A program made the translations under genes and the position numbers. A model generated the notes under the pieces. That model had not been told where the DNA came from, made no database searches, and worked only from the letters and a program-made list of their open reading frames with translations. From Solen grandis (taxonomy: Eukaryota; Mollusca; Bivalvia; Adapedonta; Solenidae), in contig CM037792.1 of assembly GCA_021229015.1 (NCBI GenBank), positions 1 through 64,000 on the forward strand: a stretch of 64,000 nucleotides of DNA. The letters run 5' to 3'. Positions 37,780-50,999 of the stretch are shown here, piece by piece. Each line of letters starts with the position of its first letter. Position 1 is the first letter of the stretch.

Positions 37780-40700
37780 GTGAAAATAAATAACAAAAAC
37801 GGACCATCGCCATGTTAGATTTTTCATATATATATTCATAGTAATTTCTTAGAAATGGGACATAAAAGGAAAATTCAAGTAATAAATTGAAGTATTTAAA
37901 CATGTATTATGCATTTATTCTGCTTCATTACATTATCAAAATAATAATAAAAAAGAAATATGACTTTCTGTGAGGTTTTGAAAAAAAAGACAATCATGAA
38001 AATATATAAATTACATTCTGACTTTATGTAGGAAATGGTATATAAAGTATTCCATTTTCAGGAACGATCATTTTGCAACTTCTTGCTGATTTAGGTTTTA
38101 AGTGTTATAGTTGTGTTGTTTGAGTTAAGCAATTTGTTCTAATAGTATTTTCAAAGCCATTTAATGTATTTCCTTTTTACCTAAATGGCGGTTAGGAAAG
38201 GCATATTAGGAGAACGGTTTCTGGTAATCTTGGGTTATAATGATACTTTTTGATAATTTGTTTGACGTTTTTAACAATATGGTTCGAAAGCAAGAATGGC
38301 GGCATATCAGTATTTTTCTTTCCGGTTATTTTTCAGCATAATTAGCCATTTTATTTATAATTCCGCACAAATGTATTTAGATTACACATATTTCGTTGTC
38401 GTTGTGTGTTTGAGGTGCAAAAAATGAAACCGAATAACGTCAATAATGCATGTTTGTGTGAAAATATACCAGGTAAACAATTTCAATGTTTAAGTTTGTT
38501 CTTTCCAATTCATAAAGAAGACAAATTTGTGCACTTGTTTAAATTGCTCCTTTGTTTCTCAAAGTTGAAAACGGTTACCTTTAAAGCTATTTATGTATGG
38601 TATATTGGATTAGATGGTACAATGCGCAAACAACTGTCTGATTTTGAATAAATGAAATGGTTTAAATAGTGCAGTGCTATCCTAATTGTATACATAATAG
38701 ATAACTTAAGACATACACTCAGTTATCGATGTATATTTGATAGAAGACGTGACGAGTGTGCGACAGGTTCAAGCATGAGCCGAAGCGAGGAGCTGAACTT
38801 AAAACATGCTTTTCAGCTACTAACTTAACAGCAACAAATTAATTGTATATACACATGGAATTATCGTTATTGTTTTAGTATTTACCTAAGTACTGTACGT
38901 GGCAACTCATTAGAAATATAAACTATTTTTCATTGCAAACTTTTTTTATAAGTTTATAACGCTTATAAGTTTGCCCAATAGTGTTTGAAAGATCAAATTA
39001 CCGTTCCGGATATAATTCTGTCAGATTTACAGTTTGTATTTCATTTTCTACGTTTAGTTAATTTAATTTTAAGAACAGAATTTTACTATTATCATTATTT
39101 ATGTACATTTTACCTTTTGTAAATAAGACTCAAATATACGTATGTATTAGTGATTTGCTTTAAATCCTGATAGGCGTTGCCTGATATTGTAAGTTTTTTT
39201 TACAGGTAATAATTTTAATTCTCTTTATATAATTATATAAACACAAGTTCTTGCTGCTGCATCTTGTACGATGTATTGTTTTTAAAAGATTATAATTATC
39301 ATTATAACACTGTATCAACCATTGGCAATAAAGCTTCATTTATTTTATGCCGGTTTTCATTTTAATTAAATTATTCTATTTTTTTTTAAACATGTATTTA
39401 AAAAAAATGGGTAGCGATTACATGGTCTGATGTTTGTGGTCGTCTGCTTCAGACGTTAATTTAGAGATCAAAATAAATGTTTCACTAAAACTGTAATATG
39501 TAATCCAATTTTCGGACAAGACTTGACCAAAACAAAACACTCTGAATTATATGTTACATTAATTATTGAAATGATCACGCGCGTATGTATCCTGCTATCA
39601 TCTAATTCAATATCGCTGAATTGCGTACTTCCGTTATCTCCTTTATTCCATAATGTCATTTAGAGGGGATTCTTTTCTTATTTTTATAATGGTGATGCTG
39701 TTAACTATAATTGGCATTCTATTCACTTTGAAACTTTTTTATGTACAGGTGACATTTCTACGTAATTAAAGTGATTTACCTAAGGAATTACCACAATTTC
39801 GACACAAGTGTCATTCGACTTAAATGAAAGTTAGATGTTCCCTTATTAATTATAAATTGTAGCTTGCCATATCGGTTCCTTTTACTTGTTTTAGCTGCAC
39901 CCGTACTATATGCCTGGAAATGGGTTCAATTTAGCAACTTTCGAATATGCGCCGAATTTAAATTATATGACTCTAACTTAACTTTATAATGCTTGTCTTC
40001 CTGTATAGAATAACTTTACAGACTGTAAGTAGTTAGCAATCAAAACTACGTAATCAGGGTAAAAATATAAGGAGAGGCATGTACATATGACAAAAATCCA
40101 TCTCTTAAAATATGTGTTATTTATACGAACTGCTTTTATGTTATATACATGTATGTGGAAAACATAAATAAACAACCATGATGAGTTCCTTTAAGATAAG
40201 TAAGAAAAAAAAGATAAATAAGGGGATATGTCTGACAAATTGAATAAGAGGATCATTTTAGTTAAAGCCAGCTTCGCATTGTTGCAAACTTTTGTAATTT
40301 CTTTAATTGTCTTTTTGGTGTATTTGCTGTTGTTAATAGACCTCGCAACATATTTTTCAGACTAATGATTTTTTCTGCTAGTACAATTGAGGGGCGACTC
40401 TGATTGCACAAGTACACCAGGCCTGCTTCACGCTATCCAAAAAGAAATCGTTCTTCATATAACAGATCGGTGACCTGACCGAGGTTTGAAGTCAACAACG
40501 GAGAGGATGAAAGTGATTGTATTTTATTTTTACTATCCGGCCACGAATTCTAATTTAAAGATGGAAAAATCCAGAAAGGTGTATATGACAGCATTGTGTT
40601 ATCATTATGCCGCCATTTAAGGAAAAATATCAAAGTATGAGCATAACTATGGTAACTTGGTCAATAGCAAACAAAACATATTGTCGATAAGTTCTTTATA

Positions 40701-43700
40701 TATTGAGCAATTTCATATCTTAATATTATCTGGTCTCCTGTAATATGTCAATTACAGCAATAGATGACCGATCACCATCTTTCATACATCTGATTTATGC
40801 TATATTAATGATGTAAATGTTGAAACATATTCAACGTCCTTTCACAGATGCTTTATCTGTACGATCATCTCGACCGTCATATTGAATGTAGAAAATAGTA
40901 CCACCGCCGCCCATCTCCTGCTCTCCGGTTGCTCGTCCCGATGAATCACATGGTCACATATTTTCTATTTAGAATTAGACATATTATTTCAAAAATGTGA
41001 AAGACACAAGCACCATATTAACAGTTTATATACACAATTTGGTGTAGCAGACCTTAATTAAATGGAAAAAAATCTAGAATAACAAAGAATTAAGATTGTA
41101 AAGCGGTAAGGAACATAAGGAAACACAATCTTAATGAAACGACGCTTGTTACTTACATCTCTTTTCCCCTTAATTTGTCAAGTTAATTTTAAACATGTTT
41201 TCCTCTTCTCTGTCATCTTACACAGCTTGAATTATCCTGCAATCAATGCACACACATATTTAACAAGTCTTTATTAAAACCTTACTTATCTTTGTTATAA
41301 CATAGTTAAACGTATGTACACATGTGATTAAACATGTCTCTTTAACCACTAACATTTAATGAGGTATGCGGAAAACAGCATAGCCCATTGGAAGTTTAAT
41401 TGTTTTAATTGTTCACCATTTTTCTCCTTTATTAGCTTCATTTAAGAGTCAGATCTTTGAAATCGCCCGCAACAAATATGCTAGAGCCTGAGAATCACCA
41501 CTTACAATCTTCTAACTTATGACTTTCTCCATAAACAAATATTTTATGATAGCTGCTGCTCAGCGGTGTAGTAAAAAATCCAAATTGCCGCTACGATTTT
41601 GTTTACTCCAACTCCTGATACAGGTCTATACCTTTTGAGTGAATGATTTCTTACTTCACCAGTGCGATGATATTATCGTATCTTTACCATGGCGTCAGTA
41701 TAATCAACGTCTTACAGCTAATTTTATATTATTGTGACATATATGCACCGCATTTTCCAATTTTAACGTCAAGCTTCTGGGGAACCAACCTAACAATATC
41801 TCAACATCAGTTTGTTTTTTACTGTCTGTATTTCGTTATGTTATGTTTGTTCTATTTCAATGATCCGTCAGATATTTATTAATGTTTATTTCAAATTTGA
41901 ATTCTGAGCGTTAATTTTTTTTGTGAGGTCAACCGTGTCTCAATTTCGAAAAAATATTAAGATCTCACATGATATAGGGGAGTTTCATTAGTTCCATAAA
42001 ATATTGGAACATCCAATGTGGGATTTGATATTTAAATATCATCTTGAAAATGTTTTCGGGAGTGAAAAAATACAACAGATGAATGCACCATAGTATGTTA
42101 AACAAATACAAGGGCGTTTTACAATTTCGGATCTGGGTTTCAGAATGAACCGTTGTGGTGGTAGTGCACATGCAAAAAGTCTTCTGGGTTCAGTCTGTAC
42201 TGTTTTGTTTTTATCTTTATTTCTTTATATTTAGCGCAAATACCAAGATAAGAGAAATGTCAAACATACAATATTTAAAATATTATTTTGAATAATACGC
42301 CGTTCGACTAACGGGACTTGCAAGACATTCTGGGTATTTGCAATGGAAAGTGTACATATTGCAAGCTTCATAATGGGAAAATTCCTTCTCAGTATCTGGG
42401 ATCCTACAAAACTTTGTTCACCTCAGATAATTAACAAATGAGACATGAAGATTAATAATAAATCAGAAACACAACGTAAAGAGATAAATAAAAACTAAAA
42501 CAATACATTGAAGTAAAACTAAAGCAATATCCCAGACTAGAACATACAGAAAGCAAGACACTGCTAATACTATATACTCTTATAACACGAACATGTAACC
42601 ATGTATGATCTGTGAAGCATGTAGTGTATAAAGAAGTTTCTAATTACTGTAGAGGTACGTGGTAAATGTATTAAGTTTATGGAGTAAACATAAGGTAAAT
42701 CTGATGAAGATTGCTTAGCATTATTGTAAAACAACAGGAAATACAACTAGGTGTTTAGAAAGAGGTAATATTACTTTGGCTATGCATCTTTCCTTCTCTG
42801 ACTTGCATCTTAAAATCTAGCAAATAATGGATATGTTGATATGCAATGGGCAAGTCTTAACAACTATTACTGCTTTAAAAAAGAAAACAAAACGTTTTTT
42901 TTTTGTTTGTTTTTTTGCACCGTATGTGCACCGTATGTGCTATTGCTGAAATGTATGAGGTTTAGGTTTGAAATTTTTACGAATTTTCGTATTTTCCGGA
43001 AAGCTGTCATTGCTAATAATAAATGACTGCAAATCTGAAAAAAGGTGATTCAGAGTTTTGTTTCTTCTATTTATTTGCATTGGGGTAGTTAACAATACAC
43101 TGACGGTATTGAAGTCATTTGATGATTTTCCGATTAATTGACTCCGTGCAAACCAGTCCGGAAACTGCCCTTAATTACTCGATAGGAAGGACAAGGATGA
43201 TATTCATTCAGCCTTTAAAGGACTTTGGTATAGAACCGATGGCTCCCCGGTTACAGGGTGGACGCTTTAAGTACTCGATCTGGACTAAATATTGAATTTT
43301 GCACACTGAACTTATCCTTAATGAAACTCTACCGTGTGAAAAGTTCGAATTTGATATTTTAAATAGTTTTTCGTTTGTGTTCGGCCACATTCAATGTTTT
43401 ATAGATGGCTTAAAAAAGCTTTTAAATGTTAGAAATACAAGGAAAAAGCTGATGGGTGCTTTAGAAATTTTGACTATATTTGTCGACGATTGGCAGTATA
43501 GCAGGATTTAGATATGTTTTTCTTATCAAGCAACTTCATACCATTTCATACTTCATTTTTTTGCTGTTTTACATCAATGTAATAATGTACCTTAAAATGC
43601 CAGGAATTCATTAAGTTTGAGTTCCTGTTACGTTTATTTCATACAGGCACAATGCGCATCAACAATGATTAAGCAAATCGGTTTGAGCATTCTATGCATT

Positions 43701-44094
43701 CGACCTTACTTTAATTTAGAGTACACTTTGCCGGCAAACCTGCCTTAAATTTCCTTATAAACTGCCTGTATCATAGAATGTGTATTACTTGGCATGTTCG
43801 CGAACGTAGTACGTTGTACTTGTTTTCTTGCTTAGACTTCTAGGTCGTAAAGAAGAGTACAATTTGGAGTGTAATTTTGATTAAAAGGATATCATAGAAC
43901 GGCTAGCTTTGTAAGTATGTTTGTAAATGATACTATGGAACAAAAACATGAATTGATAAATGTGTAAATATGAAGTTGAAGACATTTTTTATTTGATTAT
44001 ATGTATTTTCAGGATTTATTTCTTTGTTTGCTACGAGTACAGACACACTACATAACTGCTCTCACATATAACAAACTGGGATTTCGAAAACACA
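37780..44094. other. Long intergenic stretch, no supported gene
   Basis: AT-rich sequence with no recognised exon, RNA gene or transposon. Open frames here are short and lack motifs. Confidence 0.45.
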
Positions 44095-47000
44095 ATGCTT
44101 ATATATCGAAGGGTAAGTTGGTTTAAATCAAAATAAAAGTAATTAGTCAAATCCGTTTACAGTTAAACCTGTATTTAGCGACAATCAAGGTTTCGGTGTC
44201 ATATCTAAAGTGGTTTCTTCATACAGCTTGTCACTGGCATCAGGTTTGAACTAAGACCTGCTTGCTTTACTGTTTAAATATCTTATTTCCCGACTTTAAC
44301 AGTGTAAAATTATGCATACGGAAGCCATATTACGCTGGCATTGTTTATATTTCTTATTTGTAAGTTTATACGACACTTGGTCAGTTTATATTTCTGGATC
44401 GATCTAGCTTGCGTCTTTGTAATTATGAACGATTCAACCATTTCCTGTTGTAAAGCAAAACTATAATATCTGGTCCAATATAGCAAATGGACATCAGAAT
44501 GCAATGCGCAATATAAAAAAAAAACATCTAAATTATCAACATAATTTGACACCTATAAATACATGGGAGGCAGCGGGCATAGGTCGAGTTTTTCTGTTAT
44601 TTAGGCCATCCTTCTGTGCGTCACAAATCAAGCTCACTGTATCTGTATCATCAAAATCGAAAAGAGATTTCATGTCAAATTCCATTCGATGATATGCGAA
44701 GTAAATATTTTAGTTATGATAAACGAGTTTTAGACCAAAGGAACGTAAATTGATATGCTCCATGATTTTAAAAAACAAATCTTCAGATGTTGAAGGGAAA
44801 ATCAAAGAACTATAAAAAATGACGACAAAGGACACTAATACGTACATTTTTATCCTGATTAACTCGTTTAATATTTTGATGAGCTTACAAAATAGCGTGG
44901 TCGTCTTATTTCTTATGTAAGCATGCGATTGATCTATCATGTTTGTATGATACCAAACTTTAAATAATACTGTGTTACTGACATTGTATTCTTAATTATG
45001 CAGTCAGAACATTTTTTTTTTCTTTTTTTTTTTAGATCTAAGGAAAACTGAAAAAACGAATTGATGTTTTTGAGTATGTTTGAAATCTTATATTATAATA
45101 GTATGCTAGATACGAACGATTGAAGTTTATTTCTTCTTATAATCATGATTAAAATGTTTTTTCTTGCGTTCTAGGGGGAACTGTCCATCATCTTTCTCTT
45201 TATAATTGGTGGAATACTTTTTGCAAGTAGGTATACAAATGCGTATATAAATGTTTTCTAACACATTATATATTTTGAGAATATGAAATGATTAACATAA
45301 GAAACCATTTAATGCTATTAGATGAAAAATAATAATATCACATAATATATTGAATGAATATCATTTTCCTTTTTAGTATCACAGGACATAAGTGTAAGAG
45401 ACGAATCGTGTCGAACAGATAAGTGCAGTTGCTGTGCGAATTCTACCTGCAAACAAAATAGTGAAACATGTACTTATGGTTGTGAGCCAGGCTATCATGG
45501 AAATAGATGTTTCAATATGTGCCCAGTTAAATGTATTACTTGTAATGACAAACTAAACATGAGTAATGTAGCAAACTGTTTAACCTGCAGAAACGGACAC
45601 TTCTCTACAACGGAGCTATATCAATGTCAGAATAAATGCCCTAATGGATGTAGAATATGTGAATCTTACACGAACTGCACTTCGTGTGCAGACAGGTATT
45701 ATCTCACTACTAAACAACCTGGATCGTGTTATCCATGTCCGTACGGATGTGCGACTTGTTTCTCTGAAAACGAATGCAACTCCTGTGAACTGGGATATTT
45801 TTTATCTGAACAAAATAATCGACTTTGTAAGTCATGTCCAAAAGAATGTGTTTTATGCACCTCATCTAAGCAATGTCAGACATGTAAAACAGGATATTAT
45901 GGAAAAACATGCACAAATGTTTGCTCCATAGGATGCACTGATACTTTCTGTGATCAGGACGATGGGCAGTGTGACTGTATGTTTGGCTTTGAGGGTAGTA
46001 AGTGCGACACTTGTGTGACAGGAAAGTATGGCCATGCATGTAATCAAAGTTGTTCTGAAAATTGTTTAAATGACGAATGCAGAAGAGAATATGGGGAATG
46101 TTTTTCCTGCGACGATTTCTTTGAGGGGCCTTTCTGTGAAAATTGTACAACAGGACATTATGGTTTATTTTGTAATTCAAGTTGTCCGGTGTCTTGCTAT
46201 GAGTCAATATGTAACCGATTCACAGGATTTTGTGAACATTGCAAAGAGAATCACGAGGGAGATACATGTGAGAACTGTATGGCTGGCAAATATGGGAATG
46301 ACTGTGACTCTGACTGTCCACAGAACTGTCTAAATGACTTCTGTGATAGAAACAATGGTACCTGTTTTAATTGTAGTCAAAATACTGTCGGGCTTAAATG
46401 TGACAGTTGTGTAGACACGTTTTATGGTCCAAAATGTTTGCAAAAATGTTCCTCAAGATGTCAAAATTTAACTTGCGATCAAGAAACGGGGATATGTATT
46501 ATTGGATGTGAGGCTGGGATTTCTGGAGATAAGTGTTGCTTGAATAATTCATATTGCGAAAAATGTTCATCGAATGAAACATGCAGTGAATGCGCCCCAG
46601 GAAAGTTCGGTGAAAGATGTGAAGACAAATGTACTGACATTTGTGTTGATGAAAGGTGTAATAAGGAGACAGGTATCTGCCCCAAAAATACTGCAAGCAC
46701 AGGCGTAAACGTAGCAGCAATTGTGACCTCTATGGTTTTGACAGTTGTAGTCATCGTTATTGTTGCAGTTCTGGTACTTTTTAGAAAAAGGTATTTGTAT
46801 TTGTCTCTTTTAGTATCAATCATTTTGTACTACAACTGAACCATTTACGTGATTTTTTGTCTTTCGCATTGTTCGTCTGTTTTACTTAGTCCTTAAATCC
46901 GTTCCGCATTTCAATAATAAAGGTTGTTATGGCACATTCAATTGTCGCTAAATATATGTTTACAATCATAGAATGAAATTAGTATTAATGCTATATATTC

Positions 47001-48709
47001 AAACATTATATATTATTTTCACACTTATTTTTCATATAAATATATATAATTGTCGCTGAATGTAGCTATAAATGACGTTTGATGAAACACTGTGTGATTA
47101 TATTCATAAACGTGTATATTGCAGACTCATATACCTGATTTTTAAGAAACCCACAAAGAGAACAGCTGGCGTATCAGTCATGTTTTCGAAGCTTACCGTC
47201 GATGATAGGAATGGGGAACAAACAAAACAAGATGAAAACCGCGAATCAAGACCGATGAGTTATGTAGCCAATGGTGTCAAGCACAAGGTCAAAGTAAACC
47301 AACTTGCAACGTATGTATCTATCAAGTCAAGAGACAGCTATACTAAAGAATTTAAGGTATTATTTCACATTAATTGTTATTTTCATATAAAAATCAATTA
47401 TATTTAATCTAATTAAATTTGTTTTGAAACAATATATTAACTATCATTCACACCATAACACTTGATTTTAATATATTTGTTTTGTTGCTAATGTTTTAGT
47501 CCATGAAGTCTCAAATTCTTATTCACATTTCGATATATACATATATCAATAACTGTGAGACAGTGGCAGTTGTTGAACTTCAAGGTCTAAATTTGAAACA
47601 GTGGCACTTCGCTTCCACTATTATAGAGAAAATATACGTTGAAAACAAACATCTACTCGTCGCACGTGCTTTATTTATTTTCAAAAGTATAATTACAGGA
47701 TTTACCAGATGGTCTGATTAAACCGTGCACAGATGCAAGGAAACCGGAAAATATAGCAAAGAACCGATACCAGTCAATATATCCTTGTATGTAGTTCTGA
47801 AGTAGACAAAAACGAGTACTTGTTACGACACGTTTAAACATTGATACAAACTAAAGACAGGAAGATATGTATGTTTTAAAATACAGGACGTTTATTCTAG
47901 ATATTGGCAGTTAAAAGGGCCTGTACCGTTTTGATTTATTTTTTAGCTTTGGCAAACGTCTTTATACAAAGAAAATCTTGTTGAACAAACATAATGATAC
48001 ATTTGTTTGGTTTAAATTTCCGCTTGCACAATTCTTTCTCGTATTCGAAAATTGAAAGAAGGAAGTAAGTGCAATAGTGTACTTCATGTGATCCATACTA
48101 TGTATATTTCTTCCTGTTTGCTTTTTAAGGCGAATTTAATTGCGATTATTCAATTTCTTTAGAAAACACCGTGCATTATTGGTCTGAATGATCGCTGCAC
48201 GCAATAATTCTTTTGAGTATTTCTTCCTGTTTACTTTTCAGATGATGAACACCGGGTTAAGTTGTCGGGACCTGGATCAGATTTTATCAACGCGTGTTAT
48301 ATTGATGTAAGCTGTATTTATTACCTTGTGATTCCCAAAGTCGATATGCAGCTAGCCCGGAAGAATTATCGGACTATTTAAACAAGATAGCATTCAATAA
48401 GGAACGCAAATATCTTAATCTTTAGACAGAGAGAGAGAGAGAGAGAGGGGGGGGGTGGAGAGAGAAATGCACAATAAGAGAAAAAAAATTAAAAAAAACT
48501 TACCCAACATTTTTCTGATATGATATATCATATTTTGTGCCTCATTTTATCTTCCCTTTAATCGAAAATTGCAGCGTTTCACTTTGTAGTATGCACACTT
48601 ATTTACGTATATTCTTTATTTTAGCTTTTATTACTTCCAACCGTTATATTTGATCCTTATTGTCTTTTAAAGGGATTCAGCAGAAAGAAGGAATACATTG
48701 CGTCACTAG
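44095..48709 (+). CDS. Gene 2: cysteine-rich receptor tyrosine phosphatase, 3' end missing
   Basis: Seven exons: 44095-44112, 45175-45226, 45377-46790, 47125-47356, 47699-47786, 48242-48306, 48673-48709; all GT-AG with matching phases (0,1,2,0,1,0,1). Together they encode 635 residues without a stop. The order is MLIYRR, signal peptide (SIIFLFIIGGILFA), furin-like then EGF/laminin-like cysteine repeats, membrane helix and FRKR. Next come a juxtamembrane segment (VNQLATYVSIKSRDSYTKEF) and the PTP D1 start: DLPDGLIKPC, NIAKNRYQSIYP, YDEHRVKLSGPGSDFINACY, GFSRKKEYIASL. It should dephosphorylate phosphotyrosine inside the cell in response to an extracellular ligand; substrate unknown. No WPD or HCxxGxxR exon follows before the 50001-50100 gap or after it. 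Confidence 0.85.
45377..46790 (+). CDS. Gene 2 exon 3, intact ectodomain and membrane helix
   Basis: One uninterrupted frame of 1414 bases, entered in phase 1 and left in phase 2. Starts ISQDISVRDESC, then furin-like repeats, then repeated GKYGxxC/GHYGLFC EGF-like units with NNGTC and NCSQNT sites that could carry N-glycans. It ends VAAIVTSMVLTVVVIVIVAV and FRKR. It aligns along its length with gene 1 exon 3 and serves as the reference for the two frameshifts there. Confidence 0.9.
47125..47356 (+). CDS. Gene 2 exon 4, PTP juxtamembrane exon
   Basis: Phase 2 entry completes the same arginine codon that gene 1 splits before its ITAM-like exons. It encodes RLIYLIFKKPTKRTAG and a charged linker, ending DSYTKEFK, the 'EF' lead-in that precedes the PTP domain in receptor phosphatases. 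YLIF and YVSI are possible tyrosine sites but lack ITAM spacing. Confidence 0.8.
48426..48458. repeat. (GA)n with G run, gene 2 intron
   Basis: About 11 GA units followed by about 10 G and a second GA stretch. Confidence 0.9.
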
Positions 48710-50000
48710 GTAAGGCTGTTAGGAAAATTTGTTAGAAATGAGTAAAAATCCTCTTAACATTATTTTTATATAACGACATTTAAGTAAACATTATCGGTAA
48801 GAACTGAACGTAAGCGGCCTGTAAAGCATACGCCCTGTAAACAATGGGACGCCTAGCTAGTTACATTTGACACCCGACGTAAGACCCTAAAAACAATAGT
48901 AATACAATACAGTAGTTCTCATGGGCCAATTCCATTAGGAATTTGTTTAAGCCACGGGAATGTACTCCCGATGGTAATTGGTTAACCGCCTGTGGCACCA
49001 GAAGCAGCTTTCTGGGTGTCCCACATAAACTTTTGGAGCAATGCGAGCCATGTGGAGCCATCTTGAGACCTTGGAGAAACTACAAAGCTTGTTCAACAAA
49101 CTACACTTCAAGAGGTATCAAGAAAGTTACTGGAATATATTTTAATTTTCGGTGAAATATTTATTATTTGACTTCTTTTGTTGTTGTCGTCGTCGTTTTA
49201 TCATATTTTCTTGACATTGATCTAGGACAACTTTAACATCATTTGTATACAGCAAGAGGGAAAGACCAGCACAACTGTATAAACTTTCGTATGTTGCGAC
49301 CCGGACTTTCCGTAGGACGCTTTGACCACACGGCCAACGACATTGTTAATCTATCATTATCATCCCTGTATTTAAGTTTAAAATTTAAAGCGCTTAAGAC
49401 TATCAAAAATACGCAAATATGTTTCTTTTTTATAACTGTATGCAAACACACCCTTCAACTAAGGGTTAATGTCACAGTTTACCATAACAATGTTTCGGAC
49501 ATGTAAAGTGTAACGAATTCGGGCATTCCTTATTTCCGGATGTAAGTTGTCACAGTTTTAGCATTACTATAATCAAACGGTTTCTTCACCAGTAAAGTTT
49601 GTCTTGTTCTATTTACTACATGTCTTCATAATTTTAAGATTAAGATTTTAAGATCTTTTTTAAGATTTTCTTGTTTGTTTTATTTTTCTTTTAATAAGAT
49701 ATACAAACACGATTACCATAAATATACGAACGTAGAATATGAACGAGCAAGGCGATTTTATTATTTTCCATGTTCGTTTTCGCCGCATTTTTTTCCATAA
49801 GATATGCGAAATAAATCAGAAAATTCTATTGCAAACAAAAAAGTATGCACTAATTATCTGTCATGTAATATGTATGACATTAATTGCTAAAGGTATTTAT
49901 CTATAATAGATAACCTGTTTGTACGTTTTTCATTATTATAATTCAGATCTAGAAGTAATAATCTTATGCTCTATAAATTTAATGAAAACTTATCAATCTT
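48710..50000. other. Sequence after the last gene 2 exon, no PTP exon found
   Basis: Searched by eye for the next expected exon (a GP..FWRMxW segment in phase 1) and not found. A tRNA-like relic may lie at about 48790-48880. Confidence 0.4.
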
Positions 50001-50100
50001 NNNNNNNNNNNNNNNNNNNNNNNNNNNNNNNNNNNNNNNNNNNNNNNNNNNNNNNNNNNNNNNNNNNNNNNNNNNNNNNNNNNNNNNNNNNNNNNNNNNN
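50001..50100. other. Assembly gap, 100 N
   Basis: Exactly 100 N, the usual placeholder for a scaffold gap of unknown size. Sequence on the two sides need not be adjacent or correctly ordered. Confidence 0.99.
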
Positions 50101-50795
50101 TTTGAAAAAAAAACAATGACACAACGAAGTTATTTTCAGGGTTTTGTTTCCCTTTATGATAGCTCTCGGCTTTTTTTTATTTAACTACAGAGCCGTTGTT
50201 GGGGAAGTTTTCACACTTAATTTGGTTTTTTTGTGATTGCTGTTCGCTAGTTCACCTTTTCTCTCCTTAACTCTGTAATAAACTTGAAAAATGAGCAAGG
50301 CACATGGTACGAAAGTCTGTCTGAGCTTAAAATATTTACTCTTAACAAGTTACTCTTTACGAGTTTCATTTCGTCTTAGAAACTTAATAATAATAATAAG
50401 TAAAGAAACATAAAGGTGTTGACATAAATCAATGTTTCTGTGAAAAAAATCTGTTAAAGGATCATGTAAATAGCGGTAGTATTTTTGAGTGTAGGACAAC
50501 TGCCCCTTAGGACAACTGCCCCAGGACAATGCCCCTGTGACAACTGCCCCTTAGGACAATTGCCCCTCCCCATAATAAAAGTTCAATATATTATATAATA
50601 TTATAAATAAATGTATTATAATTTATAATACAAAATTTTTTATTTCATATTTTATTTTTTTCCCTTCTTCTACATTGTGTTTGAATGTTTGTGTGTTTCG
50701 GGTCTGTCTTGCATTATAATATTTTTGTGTAATCTATCACTCCCTTATCACTCCCCTTTTCAATCATTCTGTCTGTCTTTCACTATTCATCCTTA

Positions 50796-50822
50796 TTCTC
50801 TCTCTCTCTCCTCTCTCTCTCA
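50796..50822. repeat. (CT)n microsatellite inside the MULE
   Basis: About 12 CT units with one interruption. Confidence 0.85.
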
Positions 50823-50999
50823 GACTCGGACCAAGAAAGAAAAAAAAACATTTTTTCATAATTTTATTCTGTTTGTTCAGCTTTAAAATAGTGCATGTAT
50901 TTATGTATTTATTTATTTTGTCATAAAAATACATTGGCAGTTGCATTTGCAAAAAGAATCATTTTGTCAGCTCAAATGTTCAACAGCATTATTTCATTT

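Noticed and set aside
40846..40970. Short PTP-like phrase YDHLDRHIE
   Set aside because: A chance resemblance; no splice sites, phase or neighbouring PTP segment supports it.
45866..46207. Minus-strand open frames opposite the cysteine-rich exons
   Set aside because: They are antisense shadows of a strongly patterned Cys-rich coding exon, as are those opposite 13453-14118 and 46479-46823.
47503..47721. Open frame between gene 2 exons 4 and 5
   Set aside because: Its frame disagrees with the phase-0 junction 47356-47699 that gives a continuous PTP sequence; it is intronic.
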